Of a DNA stretch of 64,000 nucleotides, positions 41,405-49,092 are shown piece after piece; position 1 is the stretch's first letter, and each line of letters starts with the position of its first letter. The position numbers and the translations under genes are program-made. The DNA is from Streptomyces sp. B93. Lineage in GTDB: Bacteria; Actinomycetota; Actinomycetes; Streptomycetales; Streptomycetaceae. A model generated the notes under the pieces. It saw only the letters and a program-made list of their open reading frames with translations, had not been told where the DNA came from and did not search any database. The stretch lies in NCBI RefSeq assembly GCF_018070565.1, contig NZ_JAGPXL010000006.1, positions 186,001 to 250,000 on the forward strand, given 5' to 3'.

Positions 41405-41495
41405 CGGGGGGTGTCCGCCCGTAGTGGTTCGCGCGGAAAGCCCCGGAGCCAATCAAGTTGGCAGACCGCGCGGTTCCGAGGACGGACACCCCCCG
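41405..41495. repeat. 13-bp perfect inverted repeat with structured interior
   Basis: CGGGGGGTGTCCG (41405-41417) pairs with CGGACACCCCCCG (41483-41495), 65 bases apart. The interior has further complementary blocks (CGCGCGG near 41431 and CCGCGCG near 41466). It lies just past the rsiG stop on the minus strand, so it could be its terminator or a structured RNA. Confidence 0.55.
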
Positions 41496-41537
41496 GCGCG
41501 GCCCCGACCCACCACCGGCCGCAGGCGGCACACGGCG

Positions 41538-42140
41538 TCACATCAGCAAGTCGTCCACCTGGGCCTCCCCCTCCCGGTACCGCCGCGCGATCTCCCCGCT
41601 GCACCCGTCAGCGGTGCGCTGAAGCCGCTGACGCCGACGCGAGACCTGCTGCTCGTACCGCACGAGCCGCCCCATCGCACTCGTCAGCTCGGCATCCGTA
41701 CGCGCGTCCAGCGCCGACAACTCCACCTCGCCCAGCATCTCCGCCGCCAACCGCCGGTACTCCTCGCTGTACGGCGTCCCCAGCGTCACATGCCGCGCCG
41801 ACGACCGGTACCGGGCCGGCGCGTCCGTCAGGATCTCCGGCAGCCGGTCCACCACGGACGACGCCGCATACGGCCCCCGCCGCGCCAACTCCGCCCGCAG
41901 GATGTCGATCCGCCCCTGCAACAACCGTCGCACATAGCTCAGATCCGCCTCGTCCCGCTGCGCGTCCCGCCGCAGCGTCCGCAGCTCGGGCAGGCTCAGC
42001 ACGGTCAGGTCGTGCTCGCGCGGCTCCCCGGGCAGCCGCGGACTGTCGGTGCGCTGCGTCGGCGGCCGGGTGACCGGCCCGTCAACCGCAGGCGTCAGCG
42101 AGACAGCCGCAGGAGGCTGCCCCGTACTCGGTGTGCTCAT
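41538..42140 (-). CDS. rsiG: RsiG, c-di-GMP-dependent anti-sigma-WhiG factor
   Basis: 200 residues from ATG 42140. RsiG holds sigma-WhiG inactive when bound to a c-di-GMP dimer, delaying sporulation. Its c-di-GMP signature E-x3-S-x2-R-x3-Q-x3-D is present twice: Glu64, Ser68, Arg71, Gln75, Asp79 in the first helix, and Glu163, Ser167, Arg170, Gln174, Asp178 in the second. The two helices form an antiparallel coiled coil. The N-terminal 45 residues are disordered. Longer starts run into the divergent dtd promoter region. All key residues are intact. Confidence 0.92.
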   Translation of the reverse strand: MSTPSTGQPPAAVSLTPAVDGPVTRPPTQRTDSPRLPGEPREHDLTVLSLPELRTLRRDAQRDEADLSYVRRLLQGRIDILRAELARRGPYAASSVVDRLPEILTDAPARYRSSARHVTLGTPYSEEYRRLAAEMLGEVELSALDARTDAELTSAMGRLVRYEQQVSRRRQRLQRTADGCSGEIARRYREGEAQVDDLLM

Positions 42141-42343
42141 GTGCCCTACCGTCCCCTCGACCGGCGTGTGGGCAGCATCGTGCCACCCCAACTGGCCGCT
42201 ATGTGACCGAGTGCCCCCGATCGGCCCCAGATGGGGGGGTACGGAGCGAAAATCCGCCCTTCCGCCATGGTCCCGCCACCCCCCGCCACCCCCGGTCCGA
42301 CACCCCCCGTCCGCCACTCCCGCCCCAGGGCATCATGGACCCC

Positions 42344-42769
42344 ATGCGTGCGGTGGTTCAGCGAGTGGACGGCGCCAGCGTCGTCGTGGAGAACGAGACC
42401 GTCGGCGAGATCACCGGCGAGGGCCTCTGCGTCCTGGTCGGCGTGACACACGACGACACCAAGGAGAAGGCGGCCCAACTGGCCCGCAAGCTCTGGACCC
42501 TGCGCATGCTGCACGACGAGAGGTCATGCAGCGACATCGACGCCCCGCTCCTGGTCATCAGCCAGTTCACCCTCTACGGAGACGCCCGCAAGGGCCGCCG
42601 CCCCACGTGGAACGCCGCCGCCCCCGGCCCCGTCGCGGAACCCCTCGTCGACGAGGTCGTCACCCAGCTCCGCACCCTGGGCGCCACCGTGGCGACGGGC
42701 CGCTTCGGCGCCCGCATGCGGGTCGGCCTCACGAACGACGGCCCGTTCACGGTCCTCCTCGAGGTCTGA
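42344..42769 (+). CDS. dtd: D-aminoacyl-tRNA deacylase
   Basis: 141 residues from ATG 42344, giving the standard MRAVVQRV start. DTD removes D-amino acids from tRNA. Key motifs are present: [17 protein letters not shown] and the Gly-Pro motif in [13 protein letters not shown] near the C-terminus. It is divergent from rsiG and convergent with ygfZ (12 bases apart). Confidence 0.96.
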   Translation: MRAVVQRVDGASVVVENETVGEITGEGLCVLVGVTHDDTKEKAAQLARKLWTLRMLHDERSCSDIDAPLLVISQFTLYGDARKGRRPTWNAAAPGPVAEPLVDEVVTQLRTLGATVATGRFGARMRVGLTNDGPFTVLLEV

Positions 42770-42781
42770 CCTCCGAGGCGC

Positions 42782-43747
42782 CTACGGCTCGACCACGACC
42801 TCCTGAGCCGCCGCCGTCGTATCCGCGACCAACCGCGCATCCACCGGCACATTCCGCTTGACCAGCGCCAACGCCACCGGCCCCAGCTCATGATGGCGAA
42901 CGGACGTCGTCACGAACCCGATCTTCCGCCCCTCCGGCCCCTCGTCGGCGAGCCGCAGCTCGGCCCCGTGCGGCGGCAGGTGCACCTCACTGCCGTCCAG
43001 GTGCAGGAAGACCAGCCGCCGCGGCGGCTTGCCGAGGTTCTGCACCCGGGCGACGGTCTCCTGCCCCCGGTAGCACCCCTTCTGGAGGTGTACGGCGCTG
43101 CCGATCCACCCCAGCTCATGCGGGATCGTCCGGTGATCGGTCTCGAACCCGAGCCGCGGCCGCTGCTGCTCCACCCGCAGCGCCTCGTACGCCAGCAGCC
43201 CGGCCGCGGGCCCGGCCTTCGCCGCGTACGCCTCGAGATCGGCCCGCGGCAGGAAGAGGTCGCGCCCGTAGGACGTCTCGCGCACCGCGACCCCGTCGGG
43301 CACCTCCGCGATGGACCCGGCGGGCAGGTGCACGACGGCGAAGTCGTCGGTGCGGTCGGCGACCTCCACCCGGTAGAAGAACTTCATCGACTCCAGGTAC
43401 GCGATCAGCGCCTCGCGCGTCCCCGGCTCGACATGGGCCCACACGGTCGTACCGTCGTCGACCAGGTACAGCGCGTGCTCGATGTGACCGTTGGCGGAGA
43501 GGATCAGCGCTTCGGTGGCCTGCCCGGCGGGCAGGTCGCTGACGTGCTGGGTAAGCAGCAGATGCAGCCAGGTCAGCCGGTCGTCACCGGAGACCGTGAT
43601 CACTCCGCGGTGGGAGAGGTCGACGAATCCGGTGCCGTCGGCGAGGGCGCGCTGTTCGCGGAACAGATCGCCGTAGTGCGCGGCGACGCCTTCGTCCACA
43701 CCCTCGGCGGGGACGGCACCGGGCAGGCTCAGCAGAGGGCTCTTCAT
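42782..43747 (-). CDS. ygfZ: Folate-binding YgfZ-like protein (iron-sulfur cluster assembly)
   Basis: 321 residues. The YgfZ signature K-G-C-Y-x-G-Q-E is present as LQKGCYRGQETVARV (about 225), in a GcvT-like fold with DLSHRGVITVSGDDRLTWLH near the N-terminus. YgfZ proteins use tetrahydrofolate to help repair or assemble certain iron-sulfur enzymes. It is downstream of nur on the minus strand, 10 bases apart, so possibly co-transcribed. Confidence 0.93.
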   Translation of the reverse strand: MKSPLLSLPGAVPAEGVDEGVAAHYGDLFREQRALADGTGFVDLSHRGVITVSGDDRLTWLHLLLTQHVSDLPAGQATEALILSANGHIEHALYLVDDGTTVWAHVEPGTREALIAYLESMKFFYRVEVADRTDDFAVVHLPAGSIAEVPDGVAVRETSYGRDLFLPRADLEAYAAKAGPAAGLLAYEALRVEQQRPRLGFETDHRTIPHELGWIGSAVHLQKGCYRGQETVARVQNLGKPPRRLVFLHLDGSEVHLPPHGAELRLADEGPEGRKIGFVTTSVRHHELGPVALALVKRNVPVDARLVADTTAAAQEVVVEP

Positions 43748-43757
43748 GACAGCAAGC

Positions 43758-44207
43758 CTACGACTCGGTAGTTGAACTCTTCAGCGAGCCGCCCTCGCCG
43801 CAGTCCGCACACCGCCCGAAGATCGCGAAGTGCTTCATGTCGGTCTCGAACCCGAAGGTCTCCCGCAGCTTGGCGGTGAACTCCGCGGCCACCGACACAT
43901 CCGCCTCGATGACGTTGGTGCAGTCCCGGCAGACCAGGTGGATGTGATGGTGCCGGTCGGCCAGGTGGTACGTGGGCGCCCCGTGCCCCAGATGGGCGTG
44001 GCTGACCAGTCCCAGCTCCTCCAGCAGCTCCAGGGTCCGGTAGACGGTGGAGATGTTGACCCCCGACGCCGTCTTCCGCACTTCGCCGAGGATGTCGTCG
44101 GGGGTCGCGTGCTCCAGGGTGTCCACGGCTTCGAGCACGAGTTGCCGCTGCGGCGTCAGCCGGTAGCCGCGCTGCCTGAGGTCGCTCTTCCAGTCGGTGC
44201 TCACCAC
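43758..44207 (-). CDS. nur: Nickel-responsive Fur-family regulator Nur
   Basis: 149 residues. The Fur-type winged helix begins WKSDLRQRGYRLTPQRQLVLEAV, with recognition region NISTVYRTLELLEELGLV. The metal-binding part has YHLADRHHHIHLVCRDC and a C-terminal FGRCADCGEG. The sequence matches S. coelicolor Nur as I remember it; Nur uses nickel to repress nickel uptake and sodF while allowing sodN. The final residues differ slightly from the S. coelicolor protein. It lies between ygfZ and the nitrobindin-like gene on one strand. Confidence 0.92.
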   Translation of the reverse strand: MVSTDWKSDLRQRGYRLTPQRQLVLEAVDTLEHATPDDILGEVRKTASGVNISTVYRTLELLEELGLVSHAHLGHGAPTYHLADRHHHIHLVCRDCTNVIEADVSVAAEFTAKLRETFGFETDMKHFAIFGRCADCGEGGSLKSSTTES

Positions 44208-44223
44208 ACTGGAGAGTCTAGGA

Positions 44224-44799
44224 CTACTTGAAGAAGGCGATCCCGTCGTCCGGCATGTCGTCCGGGAGGGCCTTCGCCCAGCGCTCCACGTCCTCCGGGG
44301 TGACGACCTTCTTGAGCTGGGCGGACATGTAGGGCCGCAGCTCCACCTCGGGCGTCTGCTTCTCGCCGACCCACATCAGGTCGCCCTTGACGTAGCCGTA
44401 GAGCCGCTTGCCGCCGCTGTAGGGCCGGGCGTCCGGGATCCGGGCCACCGCGTCCGTCACCAGGTCGATCTGCGGCTTCTGGTCGGCCATCTCGCCGTAC
44501 CAGATCTCGATGACACCGTCGTCGCGGGTCATCGTCACCTCGACCTTGCGGTTGCCGTCGATGCGCCAGAAGCCGTGCTCGGACTCCAGCGGGCGGACCT
44601 TGTTGCCGTCCTTGTCGAGGACCCAGGAGTACGAGTGGTACTCGAGGAAGTCCCGGCCGTCGTGGGTGAAGGTGACCTCCTGCCCGAAGTTGCACTTCTC
44701 GGCGCCGGGGAAGTCGTGCACCCCGGCACCGGCCCAGTTGCCCAGCAGGAAGGCAAGCGGGACCAGGTCCTTGTGAAGGTCGGACGGGATCTCGATCAT
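44224..44799 (-). CDS. Nitrobindin-like heme/FABP-fold protein (UPF0678)
   Basis: 191 residues. It has a ten-strand beta-barrel pattern with the nitrobindin glycine motif LLGNWAGAGVHDFPG, here a variant of G-x-W-x-G-x-G. It continues FLEYHSYSWVLDKDGN, ESEHGFWRIDGNRKVEV and YSGGKRLYGYVKGDLMWVGE. Some nitrobindins isomerise peroxynitrite by a heme bound to a C-terminal His. The C-terminal third here has no obvious heme His, so heme binding is uncertain. The next gene (nur) starts 16 bases later. Confidence 0.82.
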   Translation of the reverse strand: MIEIPSDLHKDLVPLAFLLGNWAGAGVHDFPGAEKCNFGQEVTFTHDGRDFLEYHSYSWVLDKDGNKVRPLESEHGFWRIDGNRKVEVTMTRDDGVIEIWYGEMADQKPQIDLVTDAVARIPDARPYSGGKRLYGYVKGDLMWVGEKQTPEVELRPYMSAQLKKVVTPEDVERWAKALPDDMPDDGIAFFK

Positions 44800-44835
44800 G
44801 AGCAGCTCAGAAGTCTCGTACGTCGATGGATGGCG

Positions 44836-44934
44836 TCAGCGCTGGCCCTGGTACAGCTTCTTCACGGCGAGTCCCGCGAAGGCGAGGACGCCGACGCAGA
44901 CCAGGACCAGCAGTGCTGAGAAGAAGAACTCCAC
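44836..44934 (-). CDS. 32-residue single-helix membrane protein
   Basis: From GTG 44934 with GAGGAG 7 bases upstream, to TGA 44836. It has a hydrophobic helix FFFSALLVLVCVGVLAFAGL followed by a basic end AVKKLYQGQR, an inside-positive membrane anchor. It lies 36 bases upstream of the nitrobindin-like gene on the same strand. The strong ribosome site and clean membrane topology support a real small protein. Confidence 0.7.
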   Translation of the reverse strand: MEFFFSALLVLVCVGVLAFAGLAVKKLYQGQR

Positions 44935-45036
44935 GGGTGCTCCTCGATTGAGCGGGGTGCGGTAGACACACAGGACCGGCCCCCAGCTTACGCGGCCGGG
45001 GTCCGGTCCTCCCTGTGAGGTACGCCCTCCCGGCGA

Positions 45037-45957
45037 TCACCCCAGCAACTGCCCCTGGAGCACCACCGTCTGCTGGAACGGGATCTCCGCGACCCCGCCC
45101 TCGCGGGACTGCACGATCACCGCGAGGACGTCCCCCGCGCTGATGTACGCCTGCCGGACCTGCTCCCTGCCGTGCGGCTTGACCTCGTCGAAGGCGCGGA
45201 CCTCCAGGTCGTACAGACCGTCGGGCACGTCGAACCGCCCGTCGGGGACCGAGCCGTCGTCGACGCCCCGCACCTCGAAGCGCGGCAGGCCGGAGGAGAT
45301 CAGTTCCTCCGCGAAGACCTCGTCGGCGACGGCCGCCGTATCGAAGCGCAGCAGGTAGATCTGGCTGCGGGTGCCGTCGCCCATTGTCCAGCCGCGGGCC
45401 GCGATGTGCCGCAGGCCGTAGTCGCGCAGGAGGTGGGTGATGTCCTCGCGGTCGGTGTCGGCCTCGAACAGCGCCACGAAGTCCTCGCTCCGCAGCCAGC
45501 CGTCCCGCCCCCGCAGCTTCGCGTCCGGCGCGGCGCCCTCGGGCGCGGGCAGTACGAGTCTCCGCAGGTCGGCGTGGTGGCTGGCCGCCGCGTTGGTGTC
45601 GGCGAAGGGGGCCGGGCTGCCCGACGGCAGCGGCGGCTTCGTCAGCCGCGGATAGGCCCACCGGCCGTCCGACTCGGTGGCGAGACCGGGTACGTCCGTA
45701 CGCTCCACGGCGGTGATGCCGTACGCCGTCGCCGTACCGACCGCGGCGAACACCACCGCGGCGGCGGTCCACCGCAGGACGGCCCGCAGCACACGCCGGT
45801 CCTTGCGCACCGGCACCGGCACCGGCACGGGCACGGGCACGGGCACGGGCACGGGCTCCGCCGCCACCACGGCGGGAGGTCCCTCCGGCATCGGCGGCAC
45901 GACGACCTGCTCGGGCACCACGACCCGCTCGGTCTCCTGGGCCTGCTGCTCGCTCAT
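45037..45957 (-). CDS. Membrane-anchored protein with Pro-Val repeat tail (third of three coupled genes)
   Basis: 306 residues, ATG overlapping the preceding stop (ATGA). Residues 1-35 are Glu/Val/Pro-rich, followed by seven Pro-Val units (about 36-49), a basic patch, one membrane helix (VLRWTAAAVVFAAVGTATAYGI), and a 220-residue extracytoplasmic domain (LRRLVLPAPEGAAPDAKLRG, ALFEADTDREDITHLLRDYG). No family is known. Type II topology places the domain outside the cell. Confidence 0.75.
   Translation of the reverse strand: MSEQQAQETERVVVPEQVVVPPMPEGPPAVVAAEPVPVPVPVPVPVPVPVRKDRRVLRAVLRWTAAAVVFAAVGTATAYGITAVERTDVPGLATESDGRWAYPRLTKPPLPSGSPAPFADTNAAASHHADLRRLVLPAPEGAAPDAKLRGRDGWLRSEDFVALFEADTDREDITHLLRDYGLRHIAARGWTMGDGTRSQIYLLRFDTAAVADEVFAEELISSGLPRFEVRGVDDGSVPDGRFDVPDGLYDLEVRAFDEVKPHGREQVRQAYISAGDVLAVIVQSREGGVAEIPFQQTVVLQGQLLG
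45807..45856. repeat. Hexanucleotide repeat encoding Pro-Val
   Basis: About eight GGCACC/GGCACG hexamers on the plus strand, coding seven Pro-Val pairs on the minus strand. Slippage keeps the frame because the unit is six bases, so tail length may vary between strains. Confidence 0.8.
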
Positions 45958-46736
45958 ACCGCCTCCCCCGGACCGTCCACGCGGTCGAGCTGTTCCCGGA
46001 GCAGATCCGCCACCGCGTCCGTGTCCAGGGGCTTCACGCTGTACGCGGTGGCGGTGACGAGGACGTCCCCCCGCGCCGCCGCGCAGAACATGACGTCCAG
46101 GTCCTGCTCGGCGTCCTTGGGCGGCAGGTAGCAGTGCGCGTCCTTGTGGCCCTTGATCTCGGGCCCCTCGCGGAAGTCGTCCAGGACGTCCACGAACTCC
46201 TTGAGCGCGGCGGCGCCGCCACGGGCCGCACGCCGGTCCATCCGGGCGAGTTCCATGCTCACGGTGATGGCGTGGTCCGGGGTGATCGCGCCCCACTGGG
46301 TCCGCAGGTAGCTGCGCATGGCCAAGCCCTGGATCTCCTGTTTCTCCCACTGCCTCGCCAGCTCCCGGCGCGCGGACCGCGGCAGGTCCCGCAGCGACTC
46401 CGTACGGAGCTTCAGGGCTTCCTCGCCGTCCAGTGCGACGTCGGCCCCGAAGTGCTCGATGTCGGGTCCCCGGGTCCAGGTGATCTCGTCGTAGGGGACC
46501 AGCATCCCGGCGAGTCCGGTGGTCTTCGCCGTGGCCTCGCCCTTCTCGCGCTTGGGGAACTCCCACGCCGGTGCCCCGGCCTCGCGGTCGGCGTCCCGGA
46601 CGGTCACGACGGTGTAGCCGGTGCCGGCCACCACCGCCCCGGCCACCACTACGGCCGCGACGACGGCGGCGATACGGCGCCCACGCCGACGAGGCGTCGG
46701 GACCGCGTCGGCCACCTCCGGTGTCTCGCTGCTCAC
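45954..46736 (-). CDS. Membrane-anchored hypothetical protein (second of three coupled genes)
   Basis: 260 residues. A short basic cytoplasmic start (PTPRRRGRR) leads to one membrane helix (IAAVVAAVVVAGAVVAGTGYTV) and a charged extracytoplasmic domain with two Cys (HCYLPPKD, VMFCAAARG) likely disulfide-bonded. Starts with ATGA overlap to the gene upstream and ends with ATGA overlap to the next, so the three are one translational unit. Function unknown. Confidence 0.75.
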   Translation of the reverse strand: MSSETPEVADAVPTPRRRGRRIAAVVAAVVVAGAVVAGTGYTVVTVRDADREAGAPAWEFPKREKGEATAKTTGLAGMLVPYDEITWTRGPDIEHFGADVALDGEEALKLRTESLRDLPRSARRELARQWEKQEIQGLAMRSYLRTQWGAITPDHAITVSMELARMDRRAARGGAAALKEFVDVLDDFREGPEIKGHKDAHCYLPPKDAEQDLDVMFCAAARGDVLVTATAYSVKPLDTDAVADLLREQLDRVDGPGEAV

Positions 46737-47569
46737 AGCCGCTCCAATTGCCGCTCGGCCAGGTCCATGATCGTCTTCTTGGGGACCCGCTCGGTGTCCG
46801 TGACCCAGAGCTGCATGGCGATGTCACCGCGCCAGGCGAACGCCCTGGCCTCGTAGTACGGCAGATAACCGGGCTCGGTCACGGGCTCGGTGTCGGAGTA
46901 CGCGATCCCGACGTCGTTGCCGGTGCCGGGGATGGGCCAGCTGTCGGTGTTCTCGTCCTGGTCGGCCCAGTAGAGGAGGTTCTCGACGTCGTCGCGGGCC
47001 CCCAGCGCCTCCTCCTGCCGGAACTGCACGAGCCGGATCTCGACGCGGACGTCTCCCTCCTCCCAGGTGGTGACGGCCGCGCGGCGGAACTGCGCGTCGG
47101 CGGTGTAGTCGAAGGCGCCGTCGGGCTCCTCGTACGTCGACGCGTACTCGGCGAGGTCCATCCAGCCCTCCTCGTCGCCCGCCCAGCCGCCCCACCGGGC
47201 CCCGCTCGGCATGTCCAGCAGCAGCTCGCGCAGGTCGCCGTCGGTCAGCACGCGCCGGTCCTGCACGACCGACAGCGGCTCGGGCGCCGGACCGGTCGCC
47301 TGTGGCAGCACCGGCTGGGACAGCGACGGCAGCTTGGTCGGCTCACGGTCGGCCTGCATCAGATAACCGGCACAGGTACCGGCGACGAGCCCGAGCACGG
47401 CGGCGGTGGCGACGAGCAGCGCGGTCCGCCCCCGCCGCCCCCGCCGCCGCCGTCGCGTCGGCTCGGCCACCACGGAGCCCTCCGGCACCTCAGCCACCGG
47501 TCTCTCCGGGTCCTCTCCCGGTTTTTCCACTTCTTCCACAACGTCCCCCACAGAACGTGAAGCGCGCAT
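46733..47569 (-). CDS. Membrane-anchored hypothetical protein (first of three coupled genes)
   Basis: 278 residues from ATG 47569; longer in-frame starts cross the divergent DsrE promoter. It has an acidic N-terminus, an Arg-rich block ([11 protein letters not shown]), one membrane helix (TALLVATAAVLGLVAGTCAGYLM) and an external domain with acidic, Trp-rich segments (WGGWAGDEEGWMDLAEYA). It is not homologous by eye to the two downstream proteins except in layout. The three may form an envelope complex. Confidence 0.72.
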   Translation of the reverse strand: MRASRSVGDVVEEVEKPGEDPERPVAEVPEGSVVAEPTRRRRRGRRGRTALLVATAAVLGLVAGTCAGYLMQADREPTKLPSLSQPVLPQATGPAPEPLSVVQDRRVLTDGDLRELLLDMPSGARWGGWAGDEEGWMDLAEYASTYEEPDGAFDYTADAQFRRAAVTTWEEGDVRVEIRLVQFRQEEALGARDDVENLLYWADQDENTDSWPIPGTGNDVGIAYSDTEPVTEPGYLPYYEARAFAWRGDIAMQLWVTDTERVPKKTIMDLAERQLERL

Positions 47570-47641
47570 TCCGTACGCGCGCTGCACAGGAGACCCACAG
47601 CCGATGCCGCTGGTTGTAAGGGCGTTGATTACGATTCGGGC

Positions 47642-48004
47642 ATGGCGAAGAAGCTCGTGATCAAGGTGACGGCCGGGGCGGACGCCCCCGAGCGCTGCTC
47701 GCAGGCGTTCACGGTGGCCGCCGTGGCGGTGGCGAGCGGCGTGGAGGTGTCGCTGTGGCTGACCGGTGAGTCCTCCTGGTTCGCCCTGCCGGGCCGCGCC
47801 GCCGAGTTCGAACTCCCGCACGCCGCCCCGCTCCCCGACCTCCTCGACTCCATCCTGGCCGGGGGCCGCCTCACCCTGTGCACCCAGTGCGCGGCCCGCC
47901 GTGAGATCACGGAGAAGGACGTCATCGAGGGCGTACGCATCGCCGGTGCGCAGGTCTTCGTACAGGAGTCCCTGGCGGACGACACGCAGGCCCTCGTCTA
48001 CTGA
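47642..48004 (+). CDS. DsrE-family sulfur-relay-like protein
   Basis: 120 residues. It has an alpha/beta DsrE fold: KLVIKVTAGADAPERCSQAFTVAAVAVASGVEVSLWLTG, then GGRLTLCTQCAARREITEKDVIEGVRIAGAQVF. The CTQC pair sits where DsrE proteins keep their active Cys. Role in sulfur transfer or redox is plausible, unproven. Confidence 0.85.
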   Translation: MAKKLVIKVTAGADAPERCSQAFTVAAVAVASGVEVSLWLTGESSWFALPGRAAEFELPHAAPLPDLLDSILAGGRLTLCTQCAARREITEKDVIEGVRIAGAQVFVQESLADDTQALVY

Positions 48005-48013
48005 GGGCCCGGC

Positions 48014-48400
48014 TCACTCGTCGCCCGGCACCCAGAGGCAGAACGGATGCCCCGCCGGGTCGAGCAGCACCCGTACGTCGTCCTGCGGCTGGTACCCGGC
48101 GAGCGTCGCCCCCTCGGCGACCGCCCGCCGTGTCTCCGTCTCCAGGTCGTCGACCTCGATGTCGAGGTGCAGCATCATCTGCTGCCCGCCGGGCTCCCGG
48201 GACGGCCAGACGGGCGGCACGTACGCGGGCTCGGTCTGGAAGGCCAGCGCGAGGCCCTCGGTGCCGGGCCGGGGACCGACGAGCACCCAGTCGGGTTCCT
48301 CGGCGCGGATCTCGTAGTCCAGCAGCCGGACGTAGAACCCGGCCAGTTCCCGGGCGTCGTGGGCGTCCAGCACGACGGTGGACAGCTTCACGGAAGGCAT
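48014..48400 (-). CDS. VOC-superfamily (glyoxalase-like) protein
   Basis: 128 residues from ATG 48400. It has two beta-alpha-beta-beta-beta modules: LSTVVLDAHDARELAGFYVRLLDY with LVGPRPGTEGLALAFQ, and MMLHLDIEVDDLETETRRAVAEGATL ending VLLDPAGHPFCLWV. The metal positions (His in MMLHLDIEV, others less clear) are partly kept. Substrate unknown. Convergent with the DsrE gene, 10 bases apart. Confidence 0.86.
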   Translation of the reverse strand: MPSVKLSTVVLDAHDARELAGFYVRLLDYEIRAEEPDWVLVGPRPGTEGLALAFQTEPAYVPPVWPSREPGGQQMMLHLDIEVDDLETETRRAVAEGATLAGYQPQDDVRVLLDPAGHPFCLWVPGDE

Positions 48401-48410
48401 GCCCGCCTTC

Positions 48411-48671
48411 CTACCTCGGGCGCTTCTTGCCGTCCAGCTCGTCCCACCACTCATCGGACTGCGGGTCCCCGGACGGGGCGTCCCACCAGCGGTCCTCGGG
48501 GCCGCGGCGGTTGGCGACCATCGCGGCGAGCGGCGGGATGACCATGGCGACCAGACACATCGCGACCGCCGCCGGGATCGACCACAGGCGTACGACGGCC
48601 CAGGCCAGGACGAAGAGGCCGATGCAGCAGCCCATCATGGCGAAGTAGCGACGACGACGCCGTGCGTACAT
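48411..48671 (-). CDS. DUF3099 family small membrane protein
   Basis: 86 residues from ATG 48671 (a longer start at 48722 is possible). Two hydrophobic segments (YFAMMGCCIGLFVLAWAVV and AAVAMCLVAMVIPPLAAMV) follow an Arg-rich start. The tail is Trp/Asp-rich (DRWWDAPSGDPQSDEWWDEL). It matches DUF3099, with no known function. Confidence 0.8.
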   Translation of the reverse strand: MYARRRRRYFAMMGCCIGLFVLAWAVVRLWSIPAAVAMCLVAMVIPPLAAMVANRRGPEDRWWDAPSGDPQSDEWWDELDGKKRPR

Positions 48672-48768
48672 GTCTCCAGCGTAGGTCCGGGCACCCGATC
48701 GGCACGCCGAAGGGCCGCACACCCGGGTCAGCCCCGAGGCGTGCGGCCCTCAGCGTCGATACCGGCCG

Positions 48769-49059
48769 TCAGACCGCGATCGCGACCTCCGTGAGGGCGC
48801 CCTTCTCGGCGACGACGACCTTGCGGTCGGCGGTGCCGCCGGGCACCAGGGCGCGCACGGTCCACGTGCCCTCGGCCGCGTAGAACCGGAACTGGCCGGT
48901 CGCGGAGGTGGGCACCTCCGCCGTGAACTCACCGGTCGAGTCCAGCAGCCGGACGTAGCCGGTCACGGGCTCGCCGTCGCGGGTCACCTGGCCCTGGATC
49001 GTGGTCTCACCGGGCTTGATCGTCGAGGCGTCGGGGCCACCGGCCTTCGCTCCGCACAT
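48769..49059 (-). CDS. DUF1416 family protein linked to sulfurtransferase
   Basis: 96 residues. It opens MCGAKAGG with an invariant-looking Cys2, followed by a transthyretin-like beta domain (TIQGQVTRDGEPVTGYVRLLD, GQFRFYAAEGTWTVRALVPGG). DUF1416 proteins sit next to thiosulfate sulfurtransferase genes throughout actinobacteria, as here (33 bases). A role in sulfur carriage through Cys2 is a guess. Confidence 0.88.
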   Translation of the reverse strand: MCGAKAGGPDASTIKPGETTIQGQVTRDGEPVTGYVRLLDSTGEFTAEVPTSATGQFRFYAAEGTWTVRALVPGGTADRKVVVAEKGALTEVAIAV

Positions 49060-49092
49060 GGGTCTCTCCTAGGGACGTAGAAGGTCGGTCGG

